In this document: positions 7,515-15,090 of the stretch, piece by piece | Numbering within the stretch: the first letter of the stretch is position 1 | Layout of the letters: each line of letters opens with the position of its first letter | Assembly: GCA_036658435.1 (NCBI GenBank) | Contig: JAVXEO010000035.1 | Span: 1 to 24,220, forward strand | Reading direction: 5' to 3' | Length of the DNA stretch: 24,220 nucleotides | DNA from: DIGJ01 sp036658435 | GTDB taxonomy: Bacteria > Bacillota > Clostridia > Lachnospirales > Lachnospiraceae | Notes under the pieces: generated by a model | Seen by the model: the letters and a program-made list of their open reading frames with translations, nothing else | Database searches by the model: none | Told to the model about the DNA's origin: nothing | Program-made: the position numbers and the translations under genes

Positions 7515-8648
7515 CTATCCCTTGAATTTCCAAATGTTTTTGTCTGTTACCAAATTAACGGTATTGTATAAAACCAAGATATCGGTAACTTCATAGGCTT
7601 CTAAAAATTTCTCAATTCCCACATTAAAGTAACGTAAATCAATCATATAAGTAGTATCAAACTGGTTACAGGCAAGAGGCACAAAGGAATGAGCAAACGA
7701 GTCTTTCACTACTAAAAGTTTTCTTCCTGTATGCAATCCGGTATCAATTTCAACCATCCCATAATTCCCACCTAAATAAACCTTGTATTTATCCTTCTCT
7801 TCCAATGCCTTTCTATCGTACAGTGTATCCCGCACTTCTGTCCCCATATCATACGTTACCTTATACTTTGGTGCATTTTTTTTATGATATAGAAATATTT
7901 CATCCGGCTTTAATTTCATATTAACCTTAGAAGATATCGTTCCCAAAAAAGTATCACTGGCCTTTTCAATTTCAAATTCAGACTGTAATAAGGGAGAAAG
8001 TCCCGCTTCCTCCGCCCATAAAGCATAGGCATAATACGCACCCATAGCGGTCCAATGGTGGTCTGTTCGGTAAAAAACATCCTCTTCCTTATGTTTCAAT
8101 AATTCTGCATTCACATCCACTACATAGTCATTTCCGATTTTTTCTTTCAGCTCCTTTAAAAGCTTTTTCTGGGGATAAGGACTTGCAAAAGGAGGTAATT
8201 TATCTTGTAAAATTTCAGATGCCGTTGGTACAAATATAAATTTTAAATGTTCTTTGTCAAATTTCTTTTTCATTTTATTTCCAAAGGAAATCACACTTTT
8301 TTTATTTTTTTTTGCCTGTTTGCTTTCAAACACCTTGGTATCCTGTTTTTCCATAAGATAACCATCCTTACAGAAATATACACCATTACTCTCTTGTTTT
8401 AATAAAGCCCTTTCTGTGAGCGTCTTCATTCGTATCCAGGAATCACGATAACTAAATTGATCGGTTATATAGGTTTCATAATCTTCGGAAAATTTACCAG
8501 ACAACACATTCTCTTTGGTAAGTACCGGTTTTTCCGCCAGAAAACGGTTTTCTGCTTCCGAAAAGGTCTTTTCTTTGGTAAAAAAATTGCAAAGCATTCC
8601 ACCAAATATCAACCCTATAAATAAAATAATTCTGATTTTTTTCCTCAA
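7515..8648 (-). CDS. DHHW-family, AlgX/AlgJ-like extracellular O-acetyltransferase
   Basis: This 377-residue protein probably receives acetyl groups from the MBOAT partner and places them on a cell-surface polysaccharide. An N-terminal membrane anchor (5-23) is followed by the ENRFLAEKP block (33-41), the family-defining TDHHWT motif (195-200) and KDSFAHSF (315-322). S317 is the likely SGNH-type nucleophile and the Asp/His of TDHHW the other catalytic residues. The start is a TTG at 8648 with GGGAGG five bases before it; no ATG gives this N-terminus. It follows the MBOAT gene by 58 bases and ends the operon. The polymer acetylated is unknown (peptidoglycan, teichoic acid or exopolysaccharide are all possible). 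Confidence 0.87.
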   Translation of the reverse strand: MRKKIRIILFIGLIFGGMLCNFFTKEKTFSEAENRFLAEKPVLTKENVLSGKFSEDYETYITDQFSYRDSWIRMKTLTERALLKQESNGVYFCKDGYLMEKQDTKVFESKQAKKNKKSVISFGNKMKKKFDKEHLKFIFVPTASEILQDKLPPFASPYPQKKLLKELKEKIGNDYVVDVNAELLKHKEEDVFYRTDHHWTAMGAYYAYALWAEEAGLSPLLQSEFEIEKASDTFLGTISSKVNMKLKPDEIFLYHKKNAPKYKVTYDMGTEVRDTLYDRKALEEKDKYKVYLGGNYGMVEIDTGLHTGRKLLVVKDSFAHSFVPLACNQFDTTYMIDLRYFNVGIEKFLEAYEVTDILVLYNTVNLVTDKNIWKFKG

Positions 8649-8706
8649 GGTAACCTCCCTGACTTAACGATATGTCATGTTTTTGAGTGAACAAAATTTT
8701 CCATTC

Positions 8707-10125
8707 TTAAAATCTAAAATATAAAAATGGATTGTAAGTTGCATCTACAAGATAGGCAACGGAACACAAGAAAATAAAAAGATATCCCAATGTTTCGACT
8801 ATAGTACGTAACGTTTCATTTTTTAATTGATTCATTAAAAATGCCATGCCTTTTTGAGGCAGATTTGTACTTGCAAACACAAGAATACACAACAATAATC
8901 CATAATTTAACATAAGATAAAGGGTCTGTGTATTCATAAAATCAATGTTACCTCTTCCAACCATCCACCCAATATAAGAAAATCCATCTTTTAGGGAATC
9001 AAAAGCAAAAATAACCCATCCAATCAATACCACAAAGAGGGTATAAAAATGTGCCACTACCTTTGGCAATTTTTCTAGTTTAGGCAAAAGCCATATTTTT
9101 TCAAGAATTAGAAAGCAGGCATAATAGGCACCCCATGCCAGAAAATTCCAGCTTGCTCCATGCCAGATACCGGTTAAAAGCCAGACAATTAAAATATTTC
9201 GAATCTGCTTACTTTTACCTTTTCTATTTCCACCAAGTGGAATATATACATACTCACGAAACCAGGTTCCCAATGTAATGTGCCATCTTCTCCAAAATTC
9301 CGTAATGCTTTTTGACATATAAGGGTAATTAAAGTTAAGGGGAAAGTGGAAACCAAACATCTTTCCAAGTCCTATTGCCATATCTGAATATCCGGAAAAA
9401 TCAAAATAAATTTGAAAGGCAAAGGCAAAAATTCCAAGCCATGCCGTTATTACAGAAATTTCACTTATCGGCATAGCCTTCACCGTATCCCATAAAAGTC
9501 CGATGTTATTTGCCAGTAAAACTTTTTTACCTAGTCCAATCATAAACTGTGAGATTCCATCTGAAAAATCAGTGGTATTCTCATTTCTTGAATCTAATTC
9601 TTTTGCTATGGTTTTGTACTGCACAATAGGTCCGGCAATTAACTGAGGAAACATAGCTACATAGGCACCAAAGGAAATTATATTTTTTTGCATTTTAGCC
9701 TGTCCACGGTATACATCAATGGTATAAGACATGGTTTGGAAGGTATAAAAAGAGATTCCAATGGGAAGTGCCAATTCTAAAATTGGAATTCCGGTGTGAA
9801 ATACTCCATTGATACTTTCTGCAATAAAATCATAATATTTAAAAAAGCCCAATAAGGACAAGTTTATCACCATGGAAGAAATCACCGCCAGCTTTGCTTT
9901 TTTTCTTTTTCCATGATTCAAAAAAGAGTCAACCAGCCGTCCATGCACATAATCTACTACTGTAGAAAACAGCATAATTACAATGTATACCGGTTCACCC
10001 CAAGCATAAAACAATAAGCTGACTGCAAAAAGAATAAAATTTCGCATCTTTTTCGGTGAAATATAATAGAGCAATAACACCAACGGTAAAAATCGAAATA
10101 AAAATAACAAACTACTAAAAACCAC
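8707..10125 (-). CDS. MBOAT-family membrane O-acyltransferase (AlgI-like)
   Basis: This 472-residue polytopic protein is expected to carry acetyl or acyl groups across the membrane for O-acetylation of an envelope polymer. The MBOAT core is intact: FDFSGYSDMAIGLGKMFG (241-258), EFWRRWHITLGTWFREYVY (276-294) with H282, and LTGIWHGASWNF (317-328) with the conserved catalytic H322. Length and hydrophobicity match AlgI/PatA proteins. The start is a GTG at 10125 with AGGAG six bases upstream, nine bases after the preceding gene's stop, so the two are coupled. The adjacent DHHW protein is the typical extracellular partner. Confidence 0.93.
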   Translation of the reverse strand: MVFSSLLFLFRFLPLVLLLYYISPKKMRNFILFAVSLLFYAWGEPVYIVIMLFSTVVDYVHGRLVDSFLNHGKRKKAKLAVISSMVINLSLLGFFKYYDFIAESINGVFHTGIPILELALPIGISFYTFQTMSYTIDVYRGQAKMQKNIISFGAYVAMFPQLIAGPIVQYKTIAKELDSRNENTTDFSDGISQFMIGLGKKVLLANNIGLLWDTVKAMPISEISVITAWLGIFAFAFQIYFDFSGYSDMAIGLGKMFGFHFPLNFNYPYMSKSITEFWRRWHITLGTWFREYVYIPLGGNRKGKSKQIRNILIVWLLTGIWHGASWNFLAWGAYYACFLILEKIWLLPKLEKLPKVVAHFYTLFVVLIGWVIFAFDSLKDGFSYIGWMVGRGNIDFMNTQTLYLMLNYGLLLCILVFASTNLPQKGMAFLMNQLKNETLRTIVETLGYLFIFLCSVAYLVDATYNPFLYFRF

Positions 10126-10134
10126 CGTTTTCTC

Positions 10135-10629
10135 CTATTCTACTTGATAATTTTGTAAAATATATCCTTCCTCTGTATCTACAATTTCACAAGAAATTAC
10201 ATCCTGCTCTACTGCATCAAAAGCATCTTCCTTTTGGTATAAAATTTGAATGCTTTCTCCTTCTAAAAAATTGCTCCCCGTTTGGGGATTTTTTTCGACG
10301 TTTAGCTTAATTTCTATAATATTTTTCTCATCTTTCTGGTTTTCCAGTTCATTTATAGAAACTATGGTTCCGTAAACTAAAATCGGCAAAGCCCTGCTTT
10401 CCTTCTGCATCCTTGTTTTTGTATTGGATAGAGCGGTTTTTTTCTGTGTTTCAACTGGTTTTGGTGAAACCGTTTTGCCTATAAGCTGAACCGATAGAAT
10501 GCAAATAATAAAAGCTGCTGCCAGCTCACACAATATTTTTTTCACAGGAAAGGTCCGAATTGGTTTTGTTTCCTGATATAAATCAGCTTTTTGATAAATT
10601 TCCCTTAAAAATTCTTTATCACTTTTCAT
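10135..10629 (-). CDS. Single-pass membrane protein, candidate anti-sigma factor
   Basis: This 164-residue protein has a short cytoplasmic N-terminus (about 30 residues), one transmembrane helix (about 31-50), and an extracytoplasmic part rich in beta-forming residues with a Lys/Ser-rich linker. It is not a recognised family. It is called an anti-sigma candidate because its start overlaps the ECF sigma gene by 11 bases and it spans the membrane. The cytoplasmic part lacks the HxxxCxxC zinc motif and is short for a classical anti-sigma domain, so an accessory or structural role is also possible. The start is the ATG at 10629, with AAGGAG five bases upstream; an upstream ATG at 10671 lies inside the sigma gene and lacks a site. 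Confidence 0.7.
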   Translation of the reverse strand: MKSDKEFLREIYQKADLYQETKPIRTFPVKKILCELAAAFIICILSVQLIGKTVSPKPVETQKKTALSNTKTRMQKESRALPILVYGTIVSINELENQKDEKNIIEIKLNVEKNPQTGSNFLEGESIQILYQKEDAFDAVEQDVISCEIVDTEEGYILQNYQVE

Positions 10630-11197
10630 ATCCGCTCCTTTCCAAATGAGTCTTGAGGGATTTTCTCGCACGATATAAAAGAATCTTTACTTGTGGAAGG
10701 GTTTTTTTCAAAACCTTTGCTGCTTCCTTATACGTCATTTCTTCAAAATCCACTAAAAGAATCACTTCTCTGTATTCTTCTTTTAATTGATCCACTTCAT
10801 AGCTTAAAGAACGTAATTCTTCCTTTTTGATAACTTGCTCTTCCAAGTTTACAAATTCTGCTGTATTAAAACGTTGTTCTGCCATATAACGTTCTTCCAC
10901 CATAGAAAGTTCTCCAAAAAAATCCATATTCTTTTCTTTACGAATCCAATCAATGGCCAAGTTTCTACCAATAGAAAACAGATACGTCTTAAATGCGGAT
11001 TTCTTTCCATAACGATTTTTGTGTACCAAAATCTCCACAAATACATCCTGGGCCAAATCCTCCGCAGCATCCATATTTCTAACATATCGTTCAATAAAAT
11101 AAATCAAAGGGGCTTTATATCGTAGTACTAGATTTTCAAACCCCTTTTTATCTCCATCTAAAAACATTTCATAATCTTGATTATCTTGTTCTGTCAT
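10619..11197 (-). CDS. ECF-type sigma factor (sigma-70 family)
   Basis: This 192-residue RNA polymerase sigma factor contains only regions 2 and 4. Region 2 spans about 20-90 with YVRNMDAAEDLAQDVFVEIL and FKTYLFSIGRNLAIDWIR. Region 4 spans about 130-185 with LKEEYREVILLVDFEEMTYKEAA and PQVKILLYRARKSLK, its helix-turn-helix. An acidic/polar linker separates them. It heads a cotranscribed set with a membrane protein, an MBOAT and a DHHW acetyltransferase, so it most likely controls envelope modification in response to a surface signal. The subfamily cannot be named with confidence; an analogy to SigV-type lysozyme responses is only an analogy. The ribosome site (GGTGGG, seven bases upstream) is weak. 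Confidence 0.92.
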   Translation of the reverse strand: MTEQDNQDYEMFLDGDKKGFENLVLRYKAPLIYFIERYVRNMDAAEDLAQDVFVEILVHKNRYGKKSAFKTYLFSIGRNLAIDWIRKEKNMDFFGELSMVEERYMAEQRFNTAEFVNLEEQVIKKEELRSLSYEVDQLKEEYREVILLVDFEEMTYKEAAKVLKKTLPQVKILLYRARKSLKTHLERSGYEK

Positions 11198-11206
11198 TTA
11201 AAATCC

Positions 11207-11235
11207 CACCGTATAATTTCGAATTATTCACCGTA
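11207..11235. repeat. Direct heptamer repeat in the ECF operon leader
   Basis: CACCGTA occurs at 11207-11213 and again at 11229-11235, exactly 22 bases apart (two helical turns), flanking an AT-rich near-palindrome around TTCGAA. The pair lies between the -10 box and the start codon. It could bind a regulator or be part of an autoregulatory ECF promoter; function is unknown. Confidence 0.4.
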
Positions 11236-11243
11236 ACAGTTTT

Positions 11244-11252
11244 ATTATAACA
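11244..11252 (-). promoter_or_regulatory. Extended -10 promoter for the ECF sigma operon
   Basis: On the minus strand TGTTATAAT gives a perfect TATAAT (11249-11244) with the TGN extension, about 46 bases before the sigma start codon. No good -35 is present at 16-18 bases, consistent with an extended -10 promoter read by the housekeeping sigma. Confidence 0.55.
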
Positions 11253-11283
11253 TAAGAATTTTAAAAGATATAGTTCTGTCCTA

Positions 11284-11940
11284 CTATTTCAGATTTTTAT
11301 TAATAATATCAACTACCTTCTGGTTGTTTGCTTCATAGGCTTTTTTCTGCTCTTTTTCACTTAAATCCATATTATCTACGGTTCCAAGCATAATAAAGTA
11401 AGCGTAGTTTCCTTTTGTGTAAACTTTGCAGGATTCTACTTTCGTCTGGTTCATTGGATATTGTAAACTATCTTCTGCTAAGTATCGTTTGTATTCATTT
11501 AAAGCTGCTTTCACCTTTTTTATATTTCCTTTTGTAGCATGGATAGAAATATAGGTATCCACATGGGTACTAATCATGGGGAGTTCTCCTAACATAGTAT
11601 CATACCAGCTGCTTTTGATTCCACAAGTCTCTGAAAGCCAGGTTGCATCAATTGGCATATTAGGCAGGTATTGATCTCCAAATTCCTTTTTTACTGCCTT
11701 CAATGTGGATTTTAAAATAGTTTTACTGCTTTTTTTCTTTTTGCTTGGTTTTTTTGTTTCGGTTTTCTTTACTTCGGTTTTCTTTACTTCCTTAGCTTGG
11801 GCCGTCGCTCCTGCCAGTACGGTTGTTCCTGACATGGTTTGTTCTGCTCCGGACGCATTTCCCTTGTTTTCCATATTTCCGAAAGCACAAACTGATAAAA
11901 TACAAGCACCCATTATTATAACCATTATTTTCTTTTTCAT
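11284..11940 (-). CDS. DUF4358-type secreted protein
   Basis: This 218-residue exported protein has a hydrophobic signal sequence at its N-terminus, a Lys/Thr-rich linker (about 50-75) and a C-terminal domain with YLPNMPIDATWLSE, GELPMISTHVDTY and LQYPMNQTK. This looks like the DUF4358 family common in Clostridia, whose function is not known. No proper lipobox precedes the single cysteine of the signal, so it is probably released or stays anchored by the uncleaved helix. The start chosen is the ATG at 11940, ten bases after GGAGG; the ATG at 11949 touches the site. It lies 86 bases upstream of the ECF sigma operon with no terminator between, so it may be functionally linked. Confidence 0.75.
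   Translation of the reverse strand: MKKKIMVIIMGACILSVCAFGNMENKGNASGAEQTMSGTTVLAGATAQAKEVKKTEVKKTETKKPSKKKKSSKTILKSTLKAVKKEFGDQYLPNMPIDATWLSETCGIKSSWYDTMLGELPMISTHVDTYISIHATKGNIKKVKAALNEYKRYLAEDSLQYPMNQTKVESCKVYTKGNYAYFIMLGTVDNMDLSEKEQKKAYEANNQKVVDIINKNLK
11761..11790. repeat. Two-copy 15-bp tandem repeat in the DUF4358 linker
   Basis: The 15-base unit GGTTTTCTTTACTTC is repeated exactly at 11761-11775 and 11776-11790. It encodes the repeated KKTEV of the lysine-rich linker. The frame is kept, so copy number could vary without breaking the gene. Confidence 0.8.
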
Positions 11941-12003
11941 TGATATCATTCCTCCGTATTTTCCTTTTATTTTTTGTTTCTATTAATTAGTCGTTTGAAA
12001 CAC

Positions 12004-12044
12004 AAAAAAGTTACACATAAAATAAAATATGGGTAACTTTTTTT
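12004..12044 (-). terminator. Rho-independent terminator after the HD-GYP gene
   Basis: AAAAAAGTTAC and GTAACTTTTTT form the arms of a hairpin; an internal CATA/TATG extends the stem after a mismatch. A T-run follows on the minus strand. The arms are symmetrical, so it would also work from the plus strand. It separates the HD-GYP gene from the DUF4358 gene. Confidence 0.75.
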
Positions 12045-12052
12045 AAAATTCT

Positions 12053-13153
12053 TTATATTCCTAGCAATCCGGCTCTATTCTTTTGATACTCTGTAATTTC
12101 CAGTTGTGAATCCACTATTGTAACCGATAGCACTTCCATTAAATCCACTTCAAATGGTGTTATTTCCACACCCTTTGCATTTTTAAAGATACGAATAATG
12201 GGACGCATAGGAACATGTCGATTTTGTTCTTTTACAATACCAATATTTCCATCGGATAACAGCACCATAGATCCATTGGGATAGATGGCAATCTGCTGAA
12301 TAAATAACTGTACCAGTTCCGGGGAAAACAAGGTTCCTGCTTTTTCAATAAGAAAATCAACGGCTTTTGCTATCGGCCATTTCTTTTTATAACAGCGGGA
12401 ACTAATCAGCGAATCGTAAACATCGGCAATCATTACGATTTTTTCAAACTCATTGAGTTCTTCTCCTTTTAATCCACTTGGATATCCGGAACCATCCATT
12501 CTTTCATGATGGTTTAGCGCAATCCGTTTTGTCTCTTCCGGTAACTTTGTCCCTTTTTCCAGAATATAATACCCCATCTCCGCGTGTTTCTTCATCTGGG
12601 CAAATTCAGATGCTGAAAATCTACCTTTTTTAAACTGAAGTTTTGGCTCTATTAATGTCTTTCCAATGTCATGGAGTATCGTACCCATGGCTAATTCCTC
12701 TAACCTTTTTTTACTGTAGTTTAATGCTTTTCCCATTAAAAGAGAATATATTGCTACATTAACTGAATGAACATAGGTTTCTTCATCTAAAGTACCTATA
12801 TCATTTAGGCTTACCTGAACATCCTGATTCTGTAAAATCTCCAAAATCACATGTTCTAAGGAATTGGTTATTTTATAAATCTTTAACTCATTCTTTCCTG
12901 TATAGTCTAAAAGTGTGCTTCTCAAAATTGATTTACAAACATTTCTGGTTTTTGTAGAAATAGCATCCGGAATTATAATATCCTTACTTAATACATCTTC
13001 AATATAAACATATTGAATTCCCATGTTATTTAAATTTGGTATATATTTATCTATATGGTTGCGCCCCTCCGGAATAACAAGAGCATCCTTGCAATAAACT
13101 GGGATTGCCAGTGTCATATCTGAGGTCAGCATATCTATGGAAACTAAACGCAA
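12053..13153 (-). CDS. HD-GYP domain protein, probable c-di-GMP phosphodiesterase
   Basis: This 366-residue protein is likely to hydrolyse cyclic di-GMP. An N-terminal region (1-110) of the kind common in clostridial HD-GYP proteins precedes the HD-GYP domain. That domain shows H129, HDIGK (161-165), H190, NHHERMDGSGYP (214-225) and IADVYDSLIS. All metal-binding and GYP residues are present. A C-terminal segment of about 70 residues (NGSMVLLSDGNIGIV) may be a small beta domain. The start is taken as the TTG at 13153, five bases after GAGGTGA; it gives the typical MRLVSIDML beginning. The GTG at 13162 overlaps the ribosome site itself. The enzyme appears cytoplasmic. Confidence 0.9.
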   Translation of the reverse strand: MRLVSIDMLTSDMTLAIPVYCKDALVIPEGRNHIDKYIPNLNNMGIQYVYIEDVLSKDIIIPDAISTKTRNVCKSILRSTLLDYTGKNELKIYKITNSLEHVILEILQNQDVQVSLNDIGTLDEETYVHSVNVAIYSLLMGKALNYSKKRLEELAMGTILHDIGKTLIEPKLQFKKGRFSASEFAQMKKHAEMGYYILEKGTKLPEETKRIALNHHERMDGSGYPSGLKGEELNEFEKIVMIADVYDSLISSRCYKKKWPIAKAVDFLIEKAGTLFSPELVQLFIQQIAIYPNGSMVLLSDGNIGIVKEQNRHVPMRPIIRIFKNAKGVEITPFEVDLMEVLSVTIVDSQLEITEYQKNRAGLLGI

Positions 13154-13233
13154 GTGAATCACCTCATTTGTAATTTATGTCTTATTTTATCATATTTTAT
13201 AAGACCCTTCAATCGTCCATGGGTACTAGTTCA

Positions 13234-14463
13234 CTACAGAAAAAATAATTCTCTTATTTTTTGAACACACCATAAAAAATCCACTTTTTCGATGGTGTTG
13301 CTTATAACAACCGGTTTTGTTTCCCATGTTTTCCCATCTATCAGGTACTGAATTGTTCCTATTCTTTCCATCTTTTTTACCGGTGCCGTCAGTTCTTTTT
13401 TTATATGGTAAACCACCTCCATCTTCTCATCTTCTCTCATGAGAATTTTATCTGGATTGCCGGCTTTATCTTCTACTTCTAAAACACGGATTGTTGCTTT
13501 TGCTGTTTCTCCAATTCTTGGCGTCTGCCCATTCTTTACCGAAATTGGTCTTAATTTATTTTCATCCAGTGTAATTTCATCAAATCTTCGATAGGAATAA
13601 TTTTTTAATCCATATTCCATTAATTTTCTGGTATCACTCCATTTATAGGTTTTATGATTGGGCCAGCCACAGGCTAGTAAAGAAACAATTAGTTTTTTTC
13701 CATTCTGTTCTAAAGCACCTACGTAGCAATATCCTGCCTTTGCTGTAAAACCGGTTTTGCCGGAAAGAACACCCTCCATCATTTTTAAAAATGCATTGTG
13801 GTTATAGCAGGAGAAACTCCGGCTGCCTTCTATATTATGAAAGGTATAAGCTTCCCTTTGGGTTATTTCCAAAAAATCGTTTGCTTTCTCTGATTTTAAA
13901 ATACAGTAAGACATAATAAGTGCCAGTTCTTTTGCTGTGGTTCCGTGAATCCCATTTTGGTCTGAGGAATCCAACCCATTGGGAGTTATAAAATAGGTGT
14001 TTTTACACCCGATTTCCATGGATTTTTTGTTCATCATTTTTGCGAAATTTTCTACACTGCCACCCACATGCTCTGCAATTGCAACGGCGGCATCATTGTG
14101 AGATTCCAGCATTAAAGAATACAGCAAATCCTTAAGCCAATAGGTTTCCCCTGTATTTACATGGAGCTGTACATCCGGTTGTCTTGCTGCCTTTGGTGAA
14201 ATGGTTACCACATCGGACAAGTCAGCATTTTCTAGTGTAACAATGCAAGTCATGATTTTAGTCGTACTTGCCATGGGCATCACTTCATCTGCATTTTTTT
14301 CAAACAATACCCTTCCACTTTCTCCATCCATTAAACAGGCCGAAGTTGCGTACAGATTTTTTATTTCTTCTGGAGGCTTCCATTCTTTGGCGGATGCCGA
14401 AAGCTTCCCATTTATTATCATAAAAAAAACAAACACCCTTGCCAGAAATTTTTTATAGTTCAA
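13234..14463 (-). CDS. D-alanyl-D-alanine carboxypeptidase (DacF/PBP5-like)
   Basis: This 409-residue low-molecular-weight penicillin-binding protein trims the terminal D-alanine of peptidoglycan stem peptides outside the cell. A signal peptide (about 1-25, ASA) leads to the serine peptidase S11 domain with all three motifs: STTK (S66, K69), SHN (121-123) and KTG (236-238). A C-terminal PBP5-like beta domain and a short amphipathic tail (WCVQKIRELFFL) that could hold it to the membrane follow. The start is a TTG at 14463, needed to include the signal peptide; its ribosome site (AGGG, 11 bases away) is poor. It follows the response regulator by 56 bases and may share its transcript. Confidence 0.92.
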   Translation of the reverse strand: MNYKKFLARVFVFFMIINGKLSASAKEWKPPEEIKNLYATSACLMDGESGRVLFEKNADEVMPMASTTKIMTCIVTLENADLSDVVTISPKAARQPDVQLHVNTGETYWLKDLLYSLMLESHNDAAVAIAEHVGGSVENFAKMMNKKSMEIGCKNTYFITPNGLDSSDQNGIHGTTAKELALIMSYCILKSEKANDFLEITQREAYTFHNIEGSRSFSCYNHNAFLKMMEGVLSGKTGFTAKAGYCYVGALEQNGKKLIVSLLACGWPNHKTYKWSDTRKLMEYGLKNYSYRRFDEITLDENKLRPISVKNGQTPRIGETAKATIRVLEVEDKAGNPDKILMREDEKMEVVYHIKKELTAPVKKMERIGTIQYLIDGKTWETKPVVISNTIEKVDFLWCVQKIRELFFL

Positions 14464-14519
14464 TTATTTTTCTACCCTTTTTTATACTTATCCTATAGAT
14501 ATGTTTTTGGACATATATT

Positions 14520-14984
14520 TTATGCTTTCTGAAGATATTTTCTAAGGGTTTGATAGAGAACTTCACTATCAATTGGTTTTGTCAAATGATCATTCATTCC
14601 TGCAGAAAAAGAATCGTTTATATCTTTTAAAAATGTATTTGCCGTCATTGCAAGAATGGGAATCGTTTTAGAATCTTCATGAGAGGAAGCACGAATCGCT
14701 TTTGCTGCCTCTAATCCATTTAGTACCGGCATTTGTACATCCATCAAAATGATATCATAAGTATGAGGAGGGGATTGTGTAAACTTATCAATGGCTTCCT
14801 TTCCATTTACTGCACATTCTACATTGCATCCAACCAGTTCCAACAAATCCTGTGTAACCTCCATGTTGAATTTTGTGTCATCTACTAAGAGAATCTGCGA
14901 TCCAAAAAAACATTTGTTTCCATCTATATTTTCCTCTGCCCTTAAAGTATGACATTTCCCCTCACTCTTGGTGAAATTATTCAT
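14520..14984 (-). CDS. Receiver-only response regulator (CheY-like)
   Basis: This 154-residue protein consists of a 29-residue N-terminal extension and one receiver domain, with no output domain. The acidic pair D35-D36, phosphoacceptor D82 in ILMDVQMP, T114 in AMTAN and K136 in LTKPID are all present, so phosphorylation should work. The sequence resembles the C-terminal receiver of hybrid histidine kinases more than a DNA-binding regulator. The ATG at 14984 has no ribosome site of its own; translation is probably coupled to a tiny ORF that ends three bases upstream. No kinase is encoded in the window. Confidence 0.85.
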   Translation of the reverse strand: MNNFTKSEGKCHTLRAEENIDGNKCFFGSQILLVDDTKFNMEVTQDLLELVGCNVECAVNGKEAIDKFTQSPPHTYDIILMDVQMPVLNGLEAAKAIRASSHEDSKTIPILAMTANTFLKDINDSFSAGMNDHLTKPIDSEVLYQTLRKYLQKA

Positions 14985-14987
14985 CTT

Positions 14988-15023
14988 TTATTTGGAACCC
15001 ATAAATGGTATGCAGTCATCCAT
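14988..15023 (-). CDS. Putative 11-residue leader peptide before the response regulator
   Basis: The ORF MDDCIPFMGSK starts seven bases after AAGGAGGGGG (15031-15040), one of the strongest ribosome sites in the window, and stops three bases before the response-regulator ATG, which has none. This suggests translational coupling, or a functional small peptide. No known family is recognised and the length is too small for statistical support. Confidence 0.4.
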   Translation of the reverse strand: MDDCIPFMGSK

Positions 15024-15090
15024 GGTGGTTCCCCCTCCTTTTCACATTTTTTTCAATAAAGTTCTGCATCCTGCTTGCTAAAGTTTCCAT
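15016..15090 (-). CDS. Putative 24-residue small ORF overlapping the leader peptide
   Basis: The ORF begins METLASRMQNFIEKN and ends in a basic RRGNHHG tail. GAGG lies nine bases before its ATG. It overlaps the 11-residue ORF by eight bases and runs through that ORF's ribosome site, so its translation would affect access to it. Evidence is limited to spacing and arrangement. Confidence 0.25.
   Translation of the reverse strand: METLASRMQNFIEKNVKRRGNHHG

Noticed and set aside
10630..10671. Upstream start for the membrane protein at 10671
   Set aside because: It would lie deep in the sigma gene without a ribosome site; AAGGAG is five bases before the ATG at 10629.
10835..11125. Long open frame antisense to the ECF sigma gene
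   Set aside because: It is a by-product of the sigma gene's codon pattern, with no ribosome site, promoter or recognisable motif.
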